From assembly GCF_900637205.1 (NCBI RefSeq), contig NZ_LR134355.1:806001-870000 (forward strand): a stretch of DNA of 64,000 nt. Direction: 5' to 3'. Below are positions 19,314 to 28,158 of the stretch, piece by piece. Position 1 is the stretch's first letter, and each line of letters starts with the position of its first letter. A program made the translations under genes and the position numbers. Under the pieces are notes generated by a model that was not told the DNA's origin, made no database searches, and saw only the letters and a program-made list of their open reading frames with translations. The stretch comes from Mycolicibacterium chitae. GTDB lineage: Bacteria; Actinomycetota; Actinomycetes; Mycobacteriales; Mycobacteriaceae.

Positions 19314-20908
19314 AAGGGTGGTTCGTCGGGGTCTGTGGTGGGTGTTTGCGGTGGTGGGCGCCAGTCGGCGGTGATGGTTGGGTCTTCGGGTGGGTCGTTG
19401 ACCCAGGTGCAGTAGGGGCTGGTGCTGGGGGTCCCTTTGAGGAGGTGGAGTCGGCGGCGGACTTCGTTGCGCCATTGGCGGAGGTCGATTTCTTGGGCGC
19501 GGGCGTGGTTGAGCTGTTGGGTTTCGATGTTGGTGGCGCGTTTGGCGGCCATTCCGGCGCGGGCCAGGAGGGTGCGGCGGGTTTTTTCGGCGTGGCGGTT
19601 GCGCGGTAGCGGGGCGGGGGCGGCGCAGGCGGCGATGTCGGGAAAGAGTTCGGCGCCATCGGGGGTGCTGCGGTAGACCCGCCCGGTCGGGGAGGTCCAT
19701 TCGATGGTGCCGTCGTGGTGTTGTTTGTTGCGCCAGCCGTCGGGGCCGGTGTGGAAGGTTTTCAGGCGATGATGTTCTCGGCATTTCGGGTCGAGGTTGC
19801 CGGTCAGGGTCCAGCCGCCGCCGAAGGGGTGGCGGTGGTCGAACGGGACGGTGTGGTCGAGGTCGGCACGCCAGGCGGAGCGGTTGCAGCCGGGGAAACT
19901 GCAGGTGAGGCTGCGGCACCGGACCCAGCGGGTGGCGGCGGCGCTGGGTTGGTGGCGCAGCAGCTCGTCGGCTCCGGCGTGGGGTTCGGGTCGGGTGGTG
20001 GGGCGCAGCAGGGCGCCGGCATCAGCGAGGTCGCGGACTTGGGCGGCGTCGATGACGCCGTAGCCATCGAGGTAGCCGGGGGCCTCGGAAGTACCGGTGA
20101 GGGTCTCGGCGCTGGCGATGACGTTGATGACCACCCGCCCCGTGGCGGGGCCGGCGGCTTGGGTGGTGCGAGTGGGGCAGTCGGTGTTCTCACACGCACA
20201 CGCCAGGGTGGCGTGGCCTTCGCCGAGAGCGGCCATCGCGTCGGCGCGGCGTTGATCGAGGGTGCGGGGGTCTTCTGAGCAGACTCCGCGGGCCATCGCG
20301 GTGAGGCGTTGGTCGAACAGTACGGCGGCGGGGGCGGTGAGTTTCCCGTCGATGCGGGCCATCCCGTTGGGTTGGGTCTTCAGGGTGACGCGGCGGTCGG
20401 TGTCGGCGGTTTTGCGGCGTTCTTTGGCGGCTTCGGGATCGGCGTCGTGCACGGTGGTGTCGATGGTGTTGAGCAGTCGTCGTCGTGACCAGCAGTCCCA
20501 GGTGCTGATCTTCTCGGCCAGCTCCGCGTCCACGGTGGGCATCAGGTCGGCTTCGACGTAGTCGGTGCCGGTGCTGATCGCGGTGGCATCGGACCAGCTG
20601 ATCTTGCCGTCGGCCAGCAGGGCGTGGATTCGGGGCAGGCGGGTGTCGAGGGCTTCGGCGTGGCCGACGAGCTGGCGGGCCAGGTGCGGGGTGATGTTCA
20701 TCGCGGCACCGACTTCGGCGCAGGTCCGGCTGAAGCCGGTGATCAACGCGTAGCCGGGGTCGGTGGGGTCGTGGCCTTCGGCTTCGGCGGTGCGTTCCCA
20801 CAGCAGCGCCGCGATCGCCCCCGTACGTCGAGCATGGTTCGCCGATTCGGCGCGGCGGGTGTCTTCGACCACCGCGACCAGCTCATCGGGCGAGCTCGAC
20901 TCGAACAT
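19310..20908 (-). CDS. 13E12-repeat family protein, DUF222 plus HNH endonuclease
   Basis: 532 residues. The N-terminal DUF222 domain (about 1-330) is followed by an HNH nuclease motif around CSFPGCNRSAWRADLDHTVPFDHRHP with the later HHRLKT. It belongs to the 13E12/REP13E12 family, which is multi-copy and associated with mobile DNA in mycobacteria. ATG 20908 (MFESSSPDEL) is chosen because TAGAAT lies 7 bases before it. The C-terminal 100 residues are Pro/Thr/Arg-rich and disordered. Function in the cell is unproven. A tRNA gene lies 140 bases upstream. Confidence 0.85.
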   Translation of the reverse strand: MFESSSPDELVAVVEDTRRAESANHARRTGAIAALLWERTAEAEGHDPTDPGYALITGFSRTCAEVGAAMNITPHLARQLVGHAEALDTRLPRIHALLADGKISWSDATAISTGTDYVEADLMPTVDAELAEKISTWDCWSRRRLLNTIDTTVHDADPEAAKERRKTADTDRRVTLKTQPNGMARIDGKLTAPAAVLFDQRLTAMARGVCSEDPRTLDQRRADAMAALGEGHATLACACENTDCPTRTTQAAGPATGRVVINVIASAETLTGTSEAPGYLDGYGVIDAAQVRDLADAGALLRPTTRPEPHAGADELLRHQPSAAATRWVRCRSLTCSFPGCNRSAWRADLDHTVPFDHRHPFGGGWTLTGNLDPKCREHHRLKTFHTGPDGWRNKQHHDGTIEWTSPTGRVYRSTPDGAELFPDIAACAAPAPLPRNRHAEKTRRTLLARAGMAAKRATNIETQQLNHARAQEIDLRQWRNEVRRRLHLLKGTPSTSPYCTWVNDPPEDPTITADWRPPPQTPTTDPDEPPF

Positions 20909-21049
20909 GCGTTCGATTCTACACGGATGTGGAAAGTTCTGTCCAGTGTCATCTCGCAAAACTGTCACCGATGTCCTGAGACATCACAAAAACGATGTCG
21001 AGAGTTTGCTGTGAAGAAAAATGCTGCGAAGAAGTCGCAAAAACCAGGG

Positions 21050-21122
21050 TGCCCCCGGCAGGATTCGAACCTGCGACACCGGCTTTAGGAGAGCCGTGCT
21101 CTATCCCCTGAGCTACGGGGGC
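21050..21122 (-). tRNA. tRNA-Arg, anticodon CCT
   Basis: The minus strand folds as a normal tRNA: acceptor GCCCCCG pairing with CGGGGGC, D arm GCTC-AGGGGATA-GAGC, anticodon stem CGGCT/AGCCG with loop CTCCTAA (anticodon CCT), T arm GCAGG-TTCGAAT-CCTGC. CCA is not encoded. tRNA genes are common phage and island attachment sites, and this one borders the 13E12 gene. Confidence 0.95.
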
Positions 21123-21235
21123 GGACCGGTGGAAGTGTACTTGGCGCGCGAAACCACGCGTTGCGGACCGCGCCTGTGGACAACCGTCATCGAACGACGA
21201 GATTCAGTCGAAGGCCGCGCCGAACACATCACGCC

Positions 21236-22018
21236 CTACCGCAACTCCGCGATCACCTTCGCGAAGTACGCCGAGTCCTTGAGCTGAACCGAGAACGACG
21301 TCAACCCATGCTCATCGCGCAACGCCCGCAGCTTGTCGGCGGACTCGCGGGGAGTACCCGAGAGCACTCCGGGCAGCGCCAGGATCTCCGCATCGGACAG
21401 TCCGGGCGCGTAGCGGCGCGGCATCTTCAGATCCGGCAGACCTGAGTCGCCCGAGGGTGCCGCGGTGATCGCCAGGTCCAGCACCACTGGGCGCCCCTCG
21501 GCGGCGGCCCGCACCAACTCGATGCGCTCGGTCCCGGTCACCCCGACAATGTCGGCATGCCGGGCCGCGACCGTGAGCACCCGCTCGCCGCTGCCGGCGA
21601 TCAGCAGCGGGATCTCGGGATGATGCCGGCGCAGGTACTTGGCGACGTGTTCGAGATGGGTGACCCGGGCCCCGGCACTGGGGAAGGGGATCTCGGCGGC
21701 CTCGAATTCCTCCCGCACATATCCGGCGCCCAAACCGAGGTCGAGCCGACCATCGCTGAGCGTGTGCACCTCGGCGGCATCGCGCGCCAGCAGCGCCGGG
21801 CTGTAGAACGCCGCGTTCATGACATAGGTGCCGACCCGGATCTTCGAGGTCGCCTGCGCCGCCGCGGTCAGTACCGGGAACGGGGCGGGGGCACCGAGGT
21901 GGTCCGGGATGTTCAGCACGTCGAACCCGGAATCCTCACAGCGCCAAGCGGTTTCCCGCAGAGCCGCGCGCGACTGCACGGAGTTGATTCCTACGGCGAA
22001 GCGGAAGTCGACAGTCAT
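21236..22018 (-). CDS. LLM-class F420-dependent oxidoreductase
   Basis: 260 residues of the luciferase-like monooxygenase fold. It starts VDFRFAVGINSVQSRAALRE; SDGRLDLGLGAGYVREEFEA and later PLLIAGSGERVLTVAARHADIVGV are F420-binding family blocks. The TIGR03621-like subfamily fits the length. The start is ATG 22018 (a GTG lies just before it). The substrate is unknown. No operon partner is visible: the next upstream gene is a secreted protein 160 bases away. Confidence 0.82.
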   Translation of the reverse strand: MTVDFRFAVGINSVQSRAALRETAWRCEDSGFDVLNIPDHLGAPAPFPVLTAAAQATSKIRVGTYVMNAAFYSPALLARDAAEVHTLSDGRLDLGLGAGYVREEFEAAEIPFPSAGARVTHLEHVAKYLRRHHPEIPLLIAGSGERVLTVAARHADIVGVTGTERIELVRAAAEGRPVVLDLAITAAPSGDSGLPDLKMPRRYAPGLSDAEILALPGVLSGTPRESADKLRALRDEHGLTSFSVQLKDSAYFAKVIAELR

Positions 22019-22179
22019 CACCGCAAGATGCTACCGGCTGATTCCCGGCAGCCCAGGAAACTCTGCGAAGACCGCAAGTGCGCGGAAGCAGTTGGGCCAG
22101 TTGCGGTACCGCTGACATATCGGTAATCCCGGAGTTGGATCACGATGCGGGCCGACAATCCGGCGGGGAGGACTGCGGT

Positions 22180-22422
22180 TTAGAAGACCATCCCGGCGCC
22201 GTAGAACGGGTCGCCGTACCACGGCATGGCGTACACGGGCGGCCGCGAAACAATCTGGGTGTTACCGGGGCTGCTGCACATGGTGGTGGCGCCGCCGGCG
22301 AAGCCGCCGCCCTCGCTGGTTACCTCGCACTGCGGGTTGGCGGACGCGGCCGGCGCGGCGATGATGGCCGCGGCAGCACCACCCGCCATCAAGGCGGGAA
22401 CGATCAGTCGCAGGACGCGCAT
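22180..22422 (-). CDS. Small secreted protein, unknown function
   Basis: 80 residues with a Sec signal peptide (IVPALMAGGAAAAIIAAPAASA, cleavage near residue 28). The mature part of about 52 residues contains two Cys (QCEVTSEGG and TTMCSSPG), probably one disulfide, and an aromatic tail PPVYAMPWYGDPFYGAGMVF. It resembles the many short two-Cys exported proteins of mycobacteria. No function is recognised. Confidence 0.7.
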   Translation of the reverse strand: MRVLRLIVPALMAGGAAAAIIAAPAASANPQCEVTSEGGGFAGGATTMCSSPGNTQIVSRPPVYAMPWYGDPFYGAGMVF

Positions 22423-22482
22423 TGGAGGAACCCCTCTACTGGAAACCTGGATGTCTGCTGAGAAGTGTATAGCCCTACCGGC

Positions 22483-23274
22483 TCACAGGTCGGGTATGGG
22501 CAGGTCGAGGTTCGGAAACGTGAGGCCGCCATCGACTTCCAGGGTTTTACCGGTCAGGTAGCCGGCGGCGGGGGAGGCGAGATACACCGCCGCGGCGGCG
22601 ATGTCGGCCGGATCCCCGAGCCGCCGCATGGGGGTGGCCTGCTCCATGGGGACGCGTAGTTCGTCGTTGGAGGCCACCACGTCGAGCGCCGAGGTCAGGA
22701 TCGAACCGGGGGCAATCGCGTTGACCCGGATCCGCGGGCACAGATCCAGCGCGGCCAGTCGGGTGTACTGCGCCAGGGCGCCCTTGGCGGTGCCGTAGGC
22801 GGTGAATCCGCGGCTGGCGAGCCTGCCCATGGTCGAGGTGATGTTGATGATGCTGCCGCCACCGGAGTGCTCGAGCATCAGCGGCACCGCCGCCGAAGTC
22901 AGCGCGTGTGCCGTGGCGACATTGAAGGTGAAGGCGTCGCGCAGATCCTTCGTCGAGGTGTTCAGCAGCGGCGCCGGCATGCTGCCCCCGACGTTGTTCA
23001 CCACGATGTCGAGGCGGCCGAACGCCTCGACCGCGGCCGCCGCGAGTTCGGCGGTGGTCTCGGGATGCGCGAGGTTGCCCGCCACGATGTGTGCGCGACG
23101 GCCCACGGCCCGGATCTGTTCGGCGACCGCCTCGAGTTCGGGGCGGGTGCGCGCGGCGATGACGACGTCGGCGCCCACCTCCGCGAACGCCACCGCGATC
23201 GCCGCGCCGAGGCCGCGGCCGGCCCCGGTGACCACGGCCACCTGGTCGTCGAGTCGGAATTTGTCGAGGATCAT
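22483..23274 (-). CDS. Short-chain dehydrogenase/reductase (Rv0927c-like)
   Basis: 263 residues. The NAD(P)-binding motif TGAGRGLG is near residue 17, NNVGG in place of NNAG, catalytic Ser in INITSTMG, and YGTAKGA as the YxxxK element. The C-terminal [16 protein letters not shown] is shared with M. tuberculosis Rv0927c. ACGCTA on the plus strand (TAGCGT on the coding strand, 23287-23282) ends 7 bases before ATG 23274, so it is probably leaderless. It is divergent from the kinase-like gene at 23323 with only 48 bases between starts. The substrate is unknown. Confidence 0.88.
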   Translation of the reverse strand: MILDKFRLDDQVAVVTGAGRGLGAAIAVAFAEVGADVVIAARTRPELEAVAEQIRAVGRRAHIVAGNLAHPETTAELAAAAVEAFGRLDIVVNNVGGSMPAPLLNTSTKDLRDAFTFNVATAHALTSAAVPLMLEHSGGGSIINITSTMGRLASRGFTAYGTAKGALAQYTRLAALDLCPRIRVNAIAPGSILTSALDVVASNDELRVPMEQATPMRRLGDPADIAAAAVYLASPAAGYLTGKTLEVDGGLTFPNLDLPIPDL

Positions 23275-23322
23275 CGCGGTCACGCTAGCAAGGCCCCGCA
23301 CCCCTGGCGGTAGGTTCTTCGC

Positions 23323-24315
23323 GTGAGTCCGGATCTCGATGCGCGTATCGCGGCCAAGGCGTTGACCGAGTACGACGTGGCGCCGGGATCGGAACTGCGA
23401 CTGGTCAACCGTTCCGAAAACACGGTCTTCGGCCTGGCCGATGCCGGCGGCGGCGAAACGCTCATGGTCCGGGTGCACCGCCACGGCTACCACGAGCGTC
23501 AGCAGATCGAATCCGAACTCGATTGGCTGGCGGCGATTCGCCGCGACGGTGTCGTGGCGGTCCCCGAGGTGCGCGCCGCGCGCGACGGGACCCGGGTGGT
23601 CACCGTCGACGGCGTCGACGAGCGGCCCCGCCACGTGGTCTGCTTCGAGGTGGTGCCCGGCGCCCACCCCGACGAGAACCTGCTGACCGACACGGACTTC
23701 CGCGATCTGGGCCGCATCACCGCCGCCCTGCACGAGCACGCGCGCACCTGGCGTCGGCCACCGGGCTTCGACCGGTTCGCGTGGGACTGGGAGTCCTGTC
23801 TGGGACGCCGACCGCGCTGGGGCAGGTGGCAGGACTCCGTCGGGGTCGGCAGCGATCAGCGGCGACTCCTGGGCCGCGCGCAGGATCTGCTCGAGCGGCG
23901 CCTGCGCGACTACGGCGACGGCGGCGACCGCTTCGGCCTGGTGCACGCCGATCTGCGGTTGGCCAACCTGCTGGTGCACGACGGCGACATCACCGCCATC
24001 GACTTCGACGACTGCGGATTCGGCTGGTTTTTCTACGACTTCGGTGCCGCGGTGTCCTTCATCGAGGACGATCCGGCGTTGCCGGAGTGGCAGCACGCGT
24101 GGCTGGCGGGCTACCGCGAGGCCGGGGCCGTGACCGGCGCCGACGAGGGCATGCTGGCCTCCTTCGTCCTGCTGCGCCGGCTCAAGTTGCTGGCCTGGAT
24201 GGGGACGCACCGCCACGCGGTGGAGTCCCAGACCAAGCTGACGACCTATGCCGAAGGTAGCTGCGAACTCGCCGAGCGGTATCTGACCTCGGGCGGACGT
24301 TTATTGCACCGATAG
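23323..24315 (+). CDS. Aminoglycoside/choline-kinase-like phosphotransferase, paralogue of the microcompartment kinase
   Basis: 330 residues of the APH/SrkA-like kinase fold. The catalytic loop is [10 protein letters not shown] and the Mg-binding Asp is in [11 protein letters not shown]. It is strikingly similar along its length to the 331-residue kinase at 33298 in the BMC operon, sharing blocks such as [20 protein letters not shown] and RPRWGRW. The inferred substrate is therefore an amino alcohol. It lies outside the BMC operon, leaderless (TAGGTT 23311-23316, 6 bases before GTG 23323). It may be an older or cytosolic version of the pathway kinase. Confidence 0.85.
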   Translation: MSPDLDARIAAKALTEYDVAPGSELRLVNRSENTVFGLADAGGGETLMVRVHRHGYHERQQIESELDWLAAIRRDGVVAVPEVRAARDGTRVVTVDGVDERPRHVVCFEVVPGAHPDENLLTDTDFRDLGRITAALHEHARTWRRPPGFDRFAWDWESCLGRRPRWGRWQDSVGVGSDQRRLLGRAQDLLERRLRDYGDGGDRFGLVHADLRLANLLVHDGDITAIDFDDCGFGWFFYDFGAAVSFIEDDPALPEWQHAWLAGYREAGAVTGADEGMLASFVLLRRLKLLAWMGTHRHAVESQTKLTTYAEGSCELAERYLTSGGRLLHR

Positions 24316-24367
24316 CGGCCGAAACGTAGTGCTGTGCGAGGGCCTTTCGAGGCCTACCGTTAACCCT

Positions 24368-25417
24368 ATGAAGGTAACCAGCACGGCACCGAAGCTCGCC
24401 GCTTCGGCCGTGGAGTTCCCGCCGCACCGACACAGCCAAGACGAGGTGACGGCGCTTCTGGCGGCCACCGCCGGCGAGGCCTTCACGCGCTTCGCGGGCA
24501 GCAGCGGGGTGCAGACGCGCAACCTGGCACTGCCGCTCGGACGCTACCGCGAGCTGTCCGACTTCACCGAGGCCAATCAGATCTATCTGGAAGTGGCCCT
24601 TGAGTTGTCGGAGCGCGCACTGCGCAGCGCGCTGGCCCAGGCCGACGTGCGGCCCGACGAGGTCGACGTCATCTTCTCCACCACCGTGACGGGGCTGGCG
24701 GTCCCCACGCTGGACGCCCGCCTGGCCGCGCGCGTCGGGCTGCGGCCCGACGTCAAGCGGGTACCGCTGTTCGGACTCGGTTGCGTGGCAGGGGCCGCCG
24801 GCGTGGCCCGGATGCACGACTATCTGCTGGCGTACCCGGACCAGGTGGCGGTACTGGTGGCCGTCGAACTGTGTTCGCTGACCATTCAGTGGGACGACGA
24901 CTCGACGGCAAACCTGGTGGCCTCCAGCCTGTTCGGCGACGGTGCGGCGGCCGTCGTCGCCGTCGGTGCGCAACGCGGCGCCCCCGGTCCGCAGGTGCTG
25001 GCCACCCGGAGCCGGCTCTACCCGGACACCGAGGACGTCATGGGGTGGCGGATCGGCGCCTCCGGCTTCAAGATCGTGCTGTCGGCGGACGTCCCGGCCG
25101 TTGCCCATAAGTATCTCGGCGAAGACGTCAGCCTGTTCCTGGCCGAGTTCGGCCTCACCCCCGAGGACGTCGGGACGTGGGTCTGCCACCCGGGCGGGCC
25201 GAAGGTGATCGAGGCCGTCGAGCAAGTGCTGAATCTGGCGCCGACGGCCCTGGACCGGACGCGGAAGTCGCTGCGGGAGAACGGCAACCTCTCCTCGGTG
25301 TCGGTGCTCGACGTCCTGCGCGCCACGCTGGCCGAACCGCCGGAACCCGGGTCGCTGGGCATGATGATCGCCATGGGGCCGGGCTTCTGCGCCGAACTCG
25401 TCCTGCTGCGGTGGTGA
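24368..25417 (+). CDS. Type III polyketide synthase (alkylresorcinol/pyrone synthase-like)
   Basis: 349-residue chalcone-synthase-fold enzyme. The Cys-His-Asn triad is visible: Cys about 139 in LFGLGCVAGAAG, His about 274 in WVCHPGGPKVI, Asn about 307 in ENGNLSSVSVLDVL. Such enzymes extend a fatty acyl starter with malonyl-CoA units to alkylresorcinols or alkylpyrones. ATG 24368 is used; the longer upstream frame is not preceded by a ribosome site. The GTGA overlap with the next gene and the order PKS, methyltransferase, flavoprotein match Streptomyces srsA-srsB-srsC. Confidence 0.88.
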   Translation: MKVTSTAPKLAASAVEFPPHRHSQDEVTALLAATAGEAFTRFAGSSGVQTRNLALPLGRYRELSDFTEANQIYLEVALELSERALRSALAQADVRPDEVDVIFSTTVTGLAVPTLDARLAARVGLRPDVKRVPLFGLGCVAGAAGVARMHDYLLAYPDQVAVLVAVELCSLTIQWDDDSTANLVASSLFGDGAAAVVAVGAQRGAPGPQVLATRSRLYPDTEDVMGWRIGASGFKIVLSADVPAVAHKYLGEDVSLFLAEFGLTPEDVGTWVCHPGGPKVIEAVEQVLNLAPTALDRTRKSLRENGNLSSVSVLDVLRATLAEPPEPGSLGMMIAMGPGFCAELVLLRW

Positions 25418-25932
25418 GCGTGTACTTCCTGCTGATCGCCGCGGTGGCGGCGGAACGGCTGGCCGAACTGATCGTCTCGAAACGCAACGCGCGGTGGGCG
25501 TTCGCCCACGGCGGCAAGGAATTCGGCCGCGGACACTATCCGGTGATGGTGATCATCCATGCCGGCCTGCTGATCGGGTGCGTGCTGGAGGTGTGGCTGC
25601 TGGACCGGCCGTTCGTGCCGTGGCTGGGCTGGACCATGCTGGCGGTGGTCGTGGCGGCGCAGGTGCTGCGCTGGTGGTGCATCGCGACGCTGGGCAAGCG
25701 GTGGAACACCCTGGTGATCGTGCTGCCCGAGGCACCGCTGGTGCGCAGCGGGCCGTACCGCTGGCTGCACCACCCCAACTATGTGGCCGTGGTGGCCGAG
25801 GGGATCGCGCTGCCGCTGGTGCACTCGGCCTGGATCACCGCGGTCGTCTTCACCGTGGCCAACGCGCTGCTGCTGACGGTCCGGATCCGGGTCGAGAACG
25901 CGGCCCTGGGTTACACCGATGCCCGACTATGA
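25414..25932 (+). CDS. Isoprenylcysteine carboxyl methyltransferase-family membrane protein (SrsB-like)
   Basis: 172 residues with four to five membrane helices. The ICMT signature LVRSGPYRWLHHPNYVAVVAEG is near residue 110, followed by the C-terminal helix and RIRVENAAL. In srs-type clusters the homologue methylates the phenolic hydroxyl of the alkylresorcinol. GTG 25414 overlaps the synthase stop, so it is co-translated. It overlaps the start of the flavoprotein remnant by 14 bases. Confidence 0.82.
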   Translation: MSVYFLLIAAVAAERLAELIVSKRNARWAFAHGGKEFGRGHYPVMVIIHAGLLIGCVLEVWLLDRPFVPWLGWTMLAVVVAAQVLRWWCIATLGKRWNTLVIVLPEAPLVRSGPYRWLHHPNYVAVVAEGIALPLVHSAWITAVVFTVANALLLTVRIRVENAALGYTDARL

Positions 25933-26432
25933 CGCCGACCTGCTGATCGTCGGCGGTGGCCCCGGCGGGTTGGCCGCCGCGCTGCACGCACGGGCGCAGG
26001 GGCTTTCGGTCGTCGTCGCCGAACCTCGAACCGCGCCCATCGACAAGGCCTGCGGGGAGGGCCTGATGCCCGGTGGCCTGGCCGTGCTCGCCGAACTGGG
26101 GGTGGATCCGGTGGGGATGCCGTTTCGGGGCATCACCTATCTCGACGAGCGGCGTCGGGTCCAGGCCTGTTTCCGGGATGGTCCCGGGCGCGGCGTGCGG
26201 CGCACCACGCTGCACGCCGCCCTGGCGAGCCGGGCCAAAGAAGTTGACACCGAATGGATTCCGGCCCGGGTGACCGAGCTGCACCAGGATGCCGCCGGGG
26301 TGGCCGCGGCGGTGGCTGACCCGCGCGCTGGTGCTGGGCACCGCGACGAGGGCGGGCCGCGGTGCCGTCGTGCCGGCATCGGCGGCCCTGCCGTTCGTCT
26401 TCCGCGGTGCGGTCAACACCCTCGCGGGTTAG
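25919..26432 (+). pseudogene. Broken FAD-dependent oxidoreductase (SrsC-like) with internal deletion
   Basis: The first about 130 residues are a normal FAD-binding domain (LLIVGGGPGGLAAALHARAQ, ACGEGLMPGGLAVLAELGV). Near 26310-26318 the reading frame shifts, and the other frame gives only a flavoprotein-type C-terminal tail, LTRALVLGTATRAGRG to LPFVFRGAVNTLAG, ending at TAG 26430-26432. Relatives are about 340-400 residues, so roughly 170-200 central residues are missing. The N-terminal frame itself stays open by chance because of antisense coding. I judge the enzyme inactive. The tail overlaps the permease stop. Confidence 0.75.
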
Positions 26433-27862
26433 CGCAACTCGTCCTCGGCCTCGGCGAGGACGTTGAACTCCTCGTCGGGCGAGTTGGCGACCAGCCGGTG
26501 CCGGCTGTAGAGGGCGAAGTACAGCATGAAGCCGGCGAACACCGCCAGGGTGAACAGCGCCGCGGTGCTGTTGACCAGGAACGTGGCCACCACCGCCAGT
26601 ACGGCGATGACCAGGGCGAAGCTGGTGGTCACGATGCCGCCGGGGGTCCGGTAGGGGCGGGGCATCTCCGGTTCGCGGATGCGCAGCACGATGTGGCTGA
26701 TCATCATCAGCACGTAGCTGACCGCGGCCCCGAACACGGCCATGTTCAGCAGCAGGTCGCCCTGGCCGGTCAGCGACAGGATGAAGCCGATGGCACCGGG
26801 GATGACCAGTGCCAGGACCGGGGCCTTGCGGCGGTTGGTGATCGACAGCGCCTTGGGCAGGTAGCCGGCCCGCGACAGCGCGAACAGCTGACGGGAGTAG
26901 GCGTAGATGACGCCGAAGAAGCTGGCGATCAGGCCCGCGAGGCCGATGTAGTTGACGACCTTGGCCCAGCTGCTGTCGCCGAGCGCCTCGACCAGCGGGT
27001 TGCCGGACTCGGACATGGCCTCCGCGCCGCCGGCGCCGGTGGTCAGGATCAGCGACAGCGTCGCGGTGACCATCAGGACGCTGATACCGGCGATGATGCC
27101 GCGCGGCACGTTGCGCTCCGGGTTCGCGGTTTCCTCGGCGGCCAGCGGCACACCCTCGATGGCCAGGAAGAACCAGATGGCGAACGGGAACGCGGCCCAG
27201 ATGCCCAGGTAACCGAAGGGCAGCATCGACGAGGCGCCCGCGGCGTCGGTGGGGACGATGTCGGTGAGGTTGGCGCTGTCGAACTGCCCGGCCGCCGCGA
27301 CGAAGAAGATGATCAGGCCGATCAGGGCGATCGAGGTGATGACGAACATCAGCTTCAGGGCCTCGCCGATGCCGGACAGGTGGATGCCGATGAAGATGAT
27401 GTACGCGGCCAGATAGACCCACCAACCATCGGTGATGCCAAAGAGATTCAGCGATTCGACGTACGCGCCGATGAAGGTCGCGATGGCCGCCGGCGCGATG
27501 ACGTACTCGATGAGGATCGCGGTTCCGGTGGCGAATCCGCCCCATGGGCCCAGCGCGCGCCGGGCGAAGGTGTAGCCGCCGCCGGCGGTCGGGAGCGCGG
27601 CGGAAAGTTCGGCCATGCCCAGCACCATGGCCAGGTACATGCCGGCGATGATGACCACGGCGATGGCCAGGCCGCCGAAGCCACCCTGGCCCAGTCCGAA
27701 GTTCCAGCCGGAGTAGTCGCCCGAGACGACGTAGCTGACGCCCAGGCCGGCCAGCAGCAACCACCCCGCGGTGCCGCGTCTGAGCTCGCGTTTCTTCAGG
27801 TAGTCCTGCGATTCGACGTGGCTTTCCACACCGAAGCCGGTGTGTGGGTGGGGACTTGTCAT
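26429..27862 (-). CDS. APC-family amino acid/ethanolamine-type permease of the microcompartment locus
   Basis: 477 residues and about twelve membrane helices. It resembles the ethanolamine permease branch (SGDYSGWNFGLGQGGFGGL, AALPTAGGGYTFARRALGPW, WAAFPFAIWFFLAIEGVPLAAEE). It is divergent from the BMC operon, with a candidate regulator site 72 bases upstream of its ATG and AGGAG 9 bases before it. The inferred cargo is the amino-alcohol substrate (1-amino-2-propanol or aminoacetone). A role for ethanolamine cannot be excluded. Confidence 0.88.
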   Translation of the reverse strand: MTSPHPHTGFGVESHVESQDYLKKRELRRGTAGWLLLAGLGVSYVVSGDYSGWNFGLGQGGFGGLAIAVVIIAGMYLAMVLGMAELSAALPTAGGGYTFARRALGPWGGFATGTAILIEYVIAPAAIATFIGAYVESLNLFGITDGWWVYLAAYIIFIGIHLSGIGEALKLMFVITSIALIGLIIFFVAAAGQFDSANLTDIVPTDAAGASSMLPFGYLGIWAAFPFAIWFFLAIEGVPLAAEETANPERNVPRGIIAGISVLMVTATLSLILTTGAGGAEAMSESGNPLVEALGDSSWAKVVNYIGLAGLIASFFGVIYAYSRQLFALSRAGYLPKALSITNRRKAPVLALVIPGAIGFILSLTGQGDLLLNMAVFGAAVSYVLMMISHIVLRIREPEMPRPYRTPGGIVTTSFALVIAVLAVVATFLVNSTAALFTLAVFAGFMLYFALYSRHRLVANSPDEEFNVLAEAEDELR

Positions 27863-27933
27863 CTAGGGACTCCTCAGGGTTTGTGCATGTGCGCGCCGCG
27901 CTATGGTGCACGTCACATCCAGAACAGTTGGAT

Positions 27934-27949
27934 ATTGGCACGACCAAAT
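27934..27949. promoter_or_regulatory. Candidate GntR operator at the permease promoter
   Basis: ATTGG (27934-27938), five bases CACGA, then CCAAAT (27944-27949). The reverse complement, ATTTGG-TCGTG-CCAAT, has the same half sites and spacing as the site at the GntR gene (35123-35138). It lies 72 bases upstream of the permease ATG in the 27863-28158 intergenic region. Confidence 0.6.
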
Positions 27950-28123
27950 AGGTTGCCGCAACCCCTAGCGCGGTCCAGTTTTCCGGCGGGATGCAGGACC
28001 CTCTCTGCGGGCGACGACGATTAATGTTGGCAGTCCATCGCTTCCGCGAGGTAACACCGATGTAAACGGTGGTGTCGGTGAACGGGATCAATGGTCGTGG
28101 TTCGAGAACTTTCGTCGGAACCA

Positions 28124-28152
28124 TTGCCATAAATGGACTATCCATTTATGGT
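28124..28152 (+). promoter_or_regulatory. Promoter and palindromic operator of the microcompartment operon
   Basis: TTGCCA (28124-28129), a 17-base spacer and TATGGT (28147-28152) form a well-spaced promoter. The predicted first transcribed base is the A of the ATG at 28159. Arms CCATAAATGGA (28127-28137) and TCCATTTATGG (28141-28151), separated by CTA, form a perfect 25-base palindrome covering the space from -35 to -10. Its core TGG-ACTAT-CCA matches the other two sites of the locus. Confidence 0.65.
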
Positions 28153-28158
28153 GTGGGC

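Noticed and set aside
19314..21000. Plus-strand frames through the 13E12 gene (for example 19715-20278)
   Set aside because: Gly/Ala/Val-rich mirror translations of the real HNH gene on the minus strand.
26133..28145. Long minus-strand frame (670 codons) over the permease and the intergenic region
   Set aside because: The permease in another frame has clear membrane helices and family blocks; this frame is low-complexity Arg/His and crosses the promoter.
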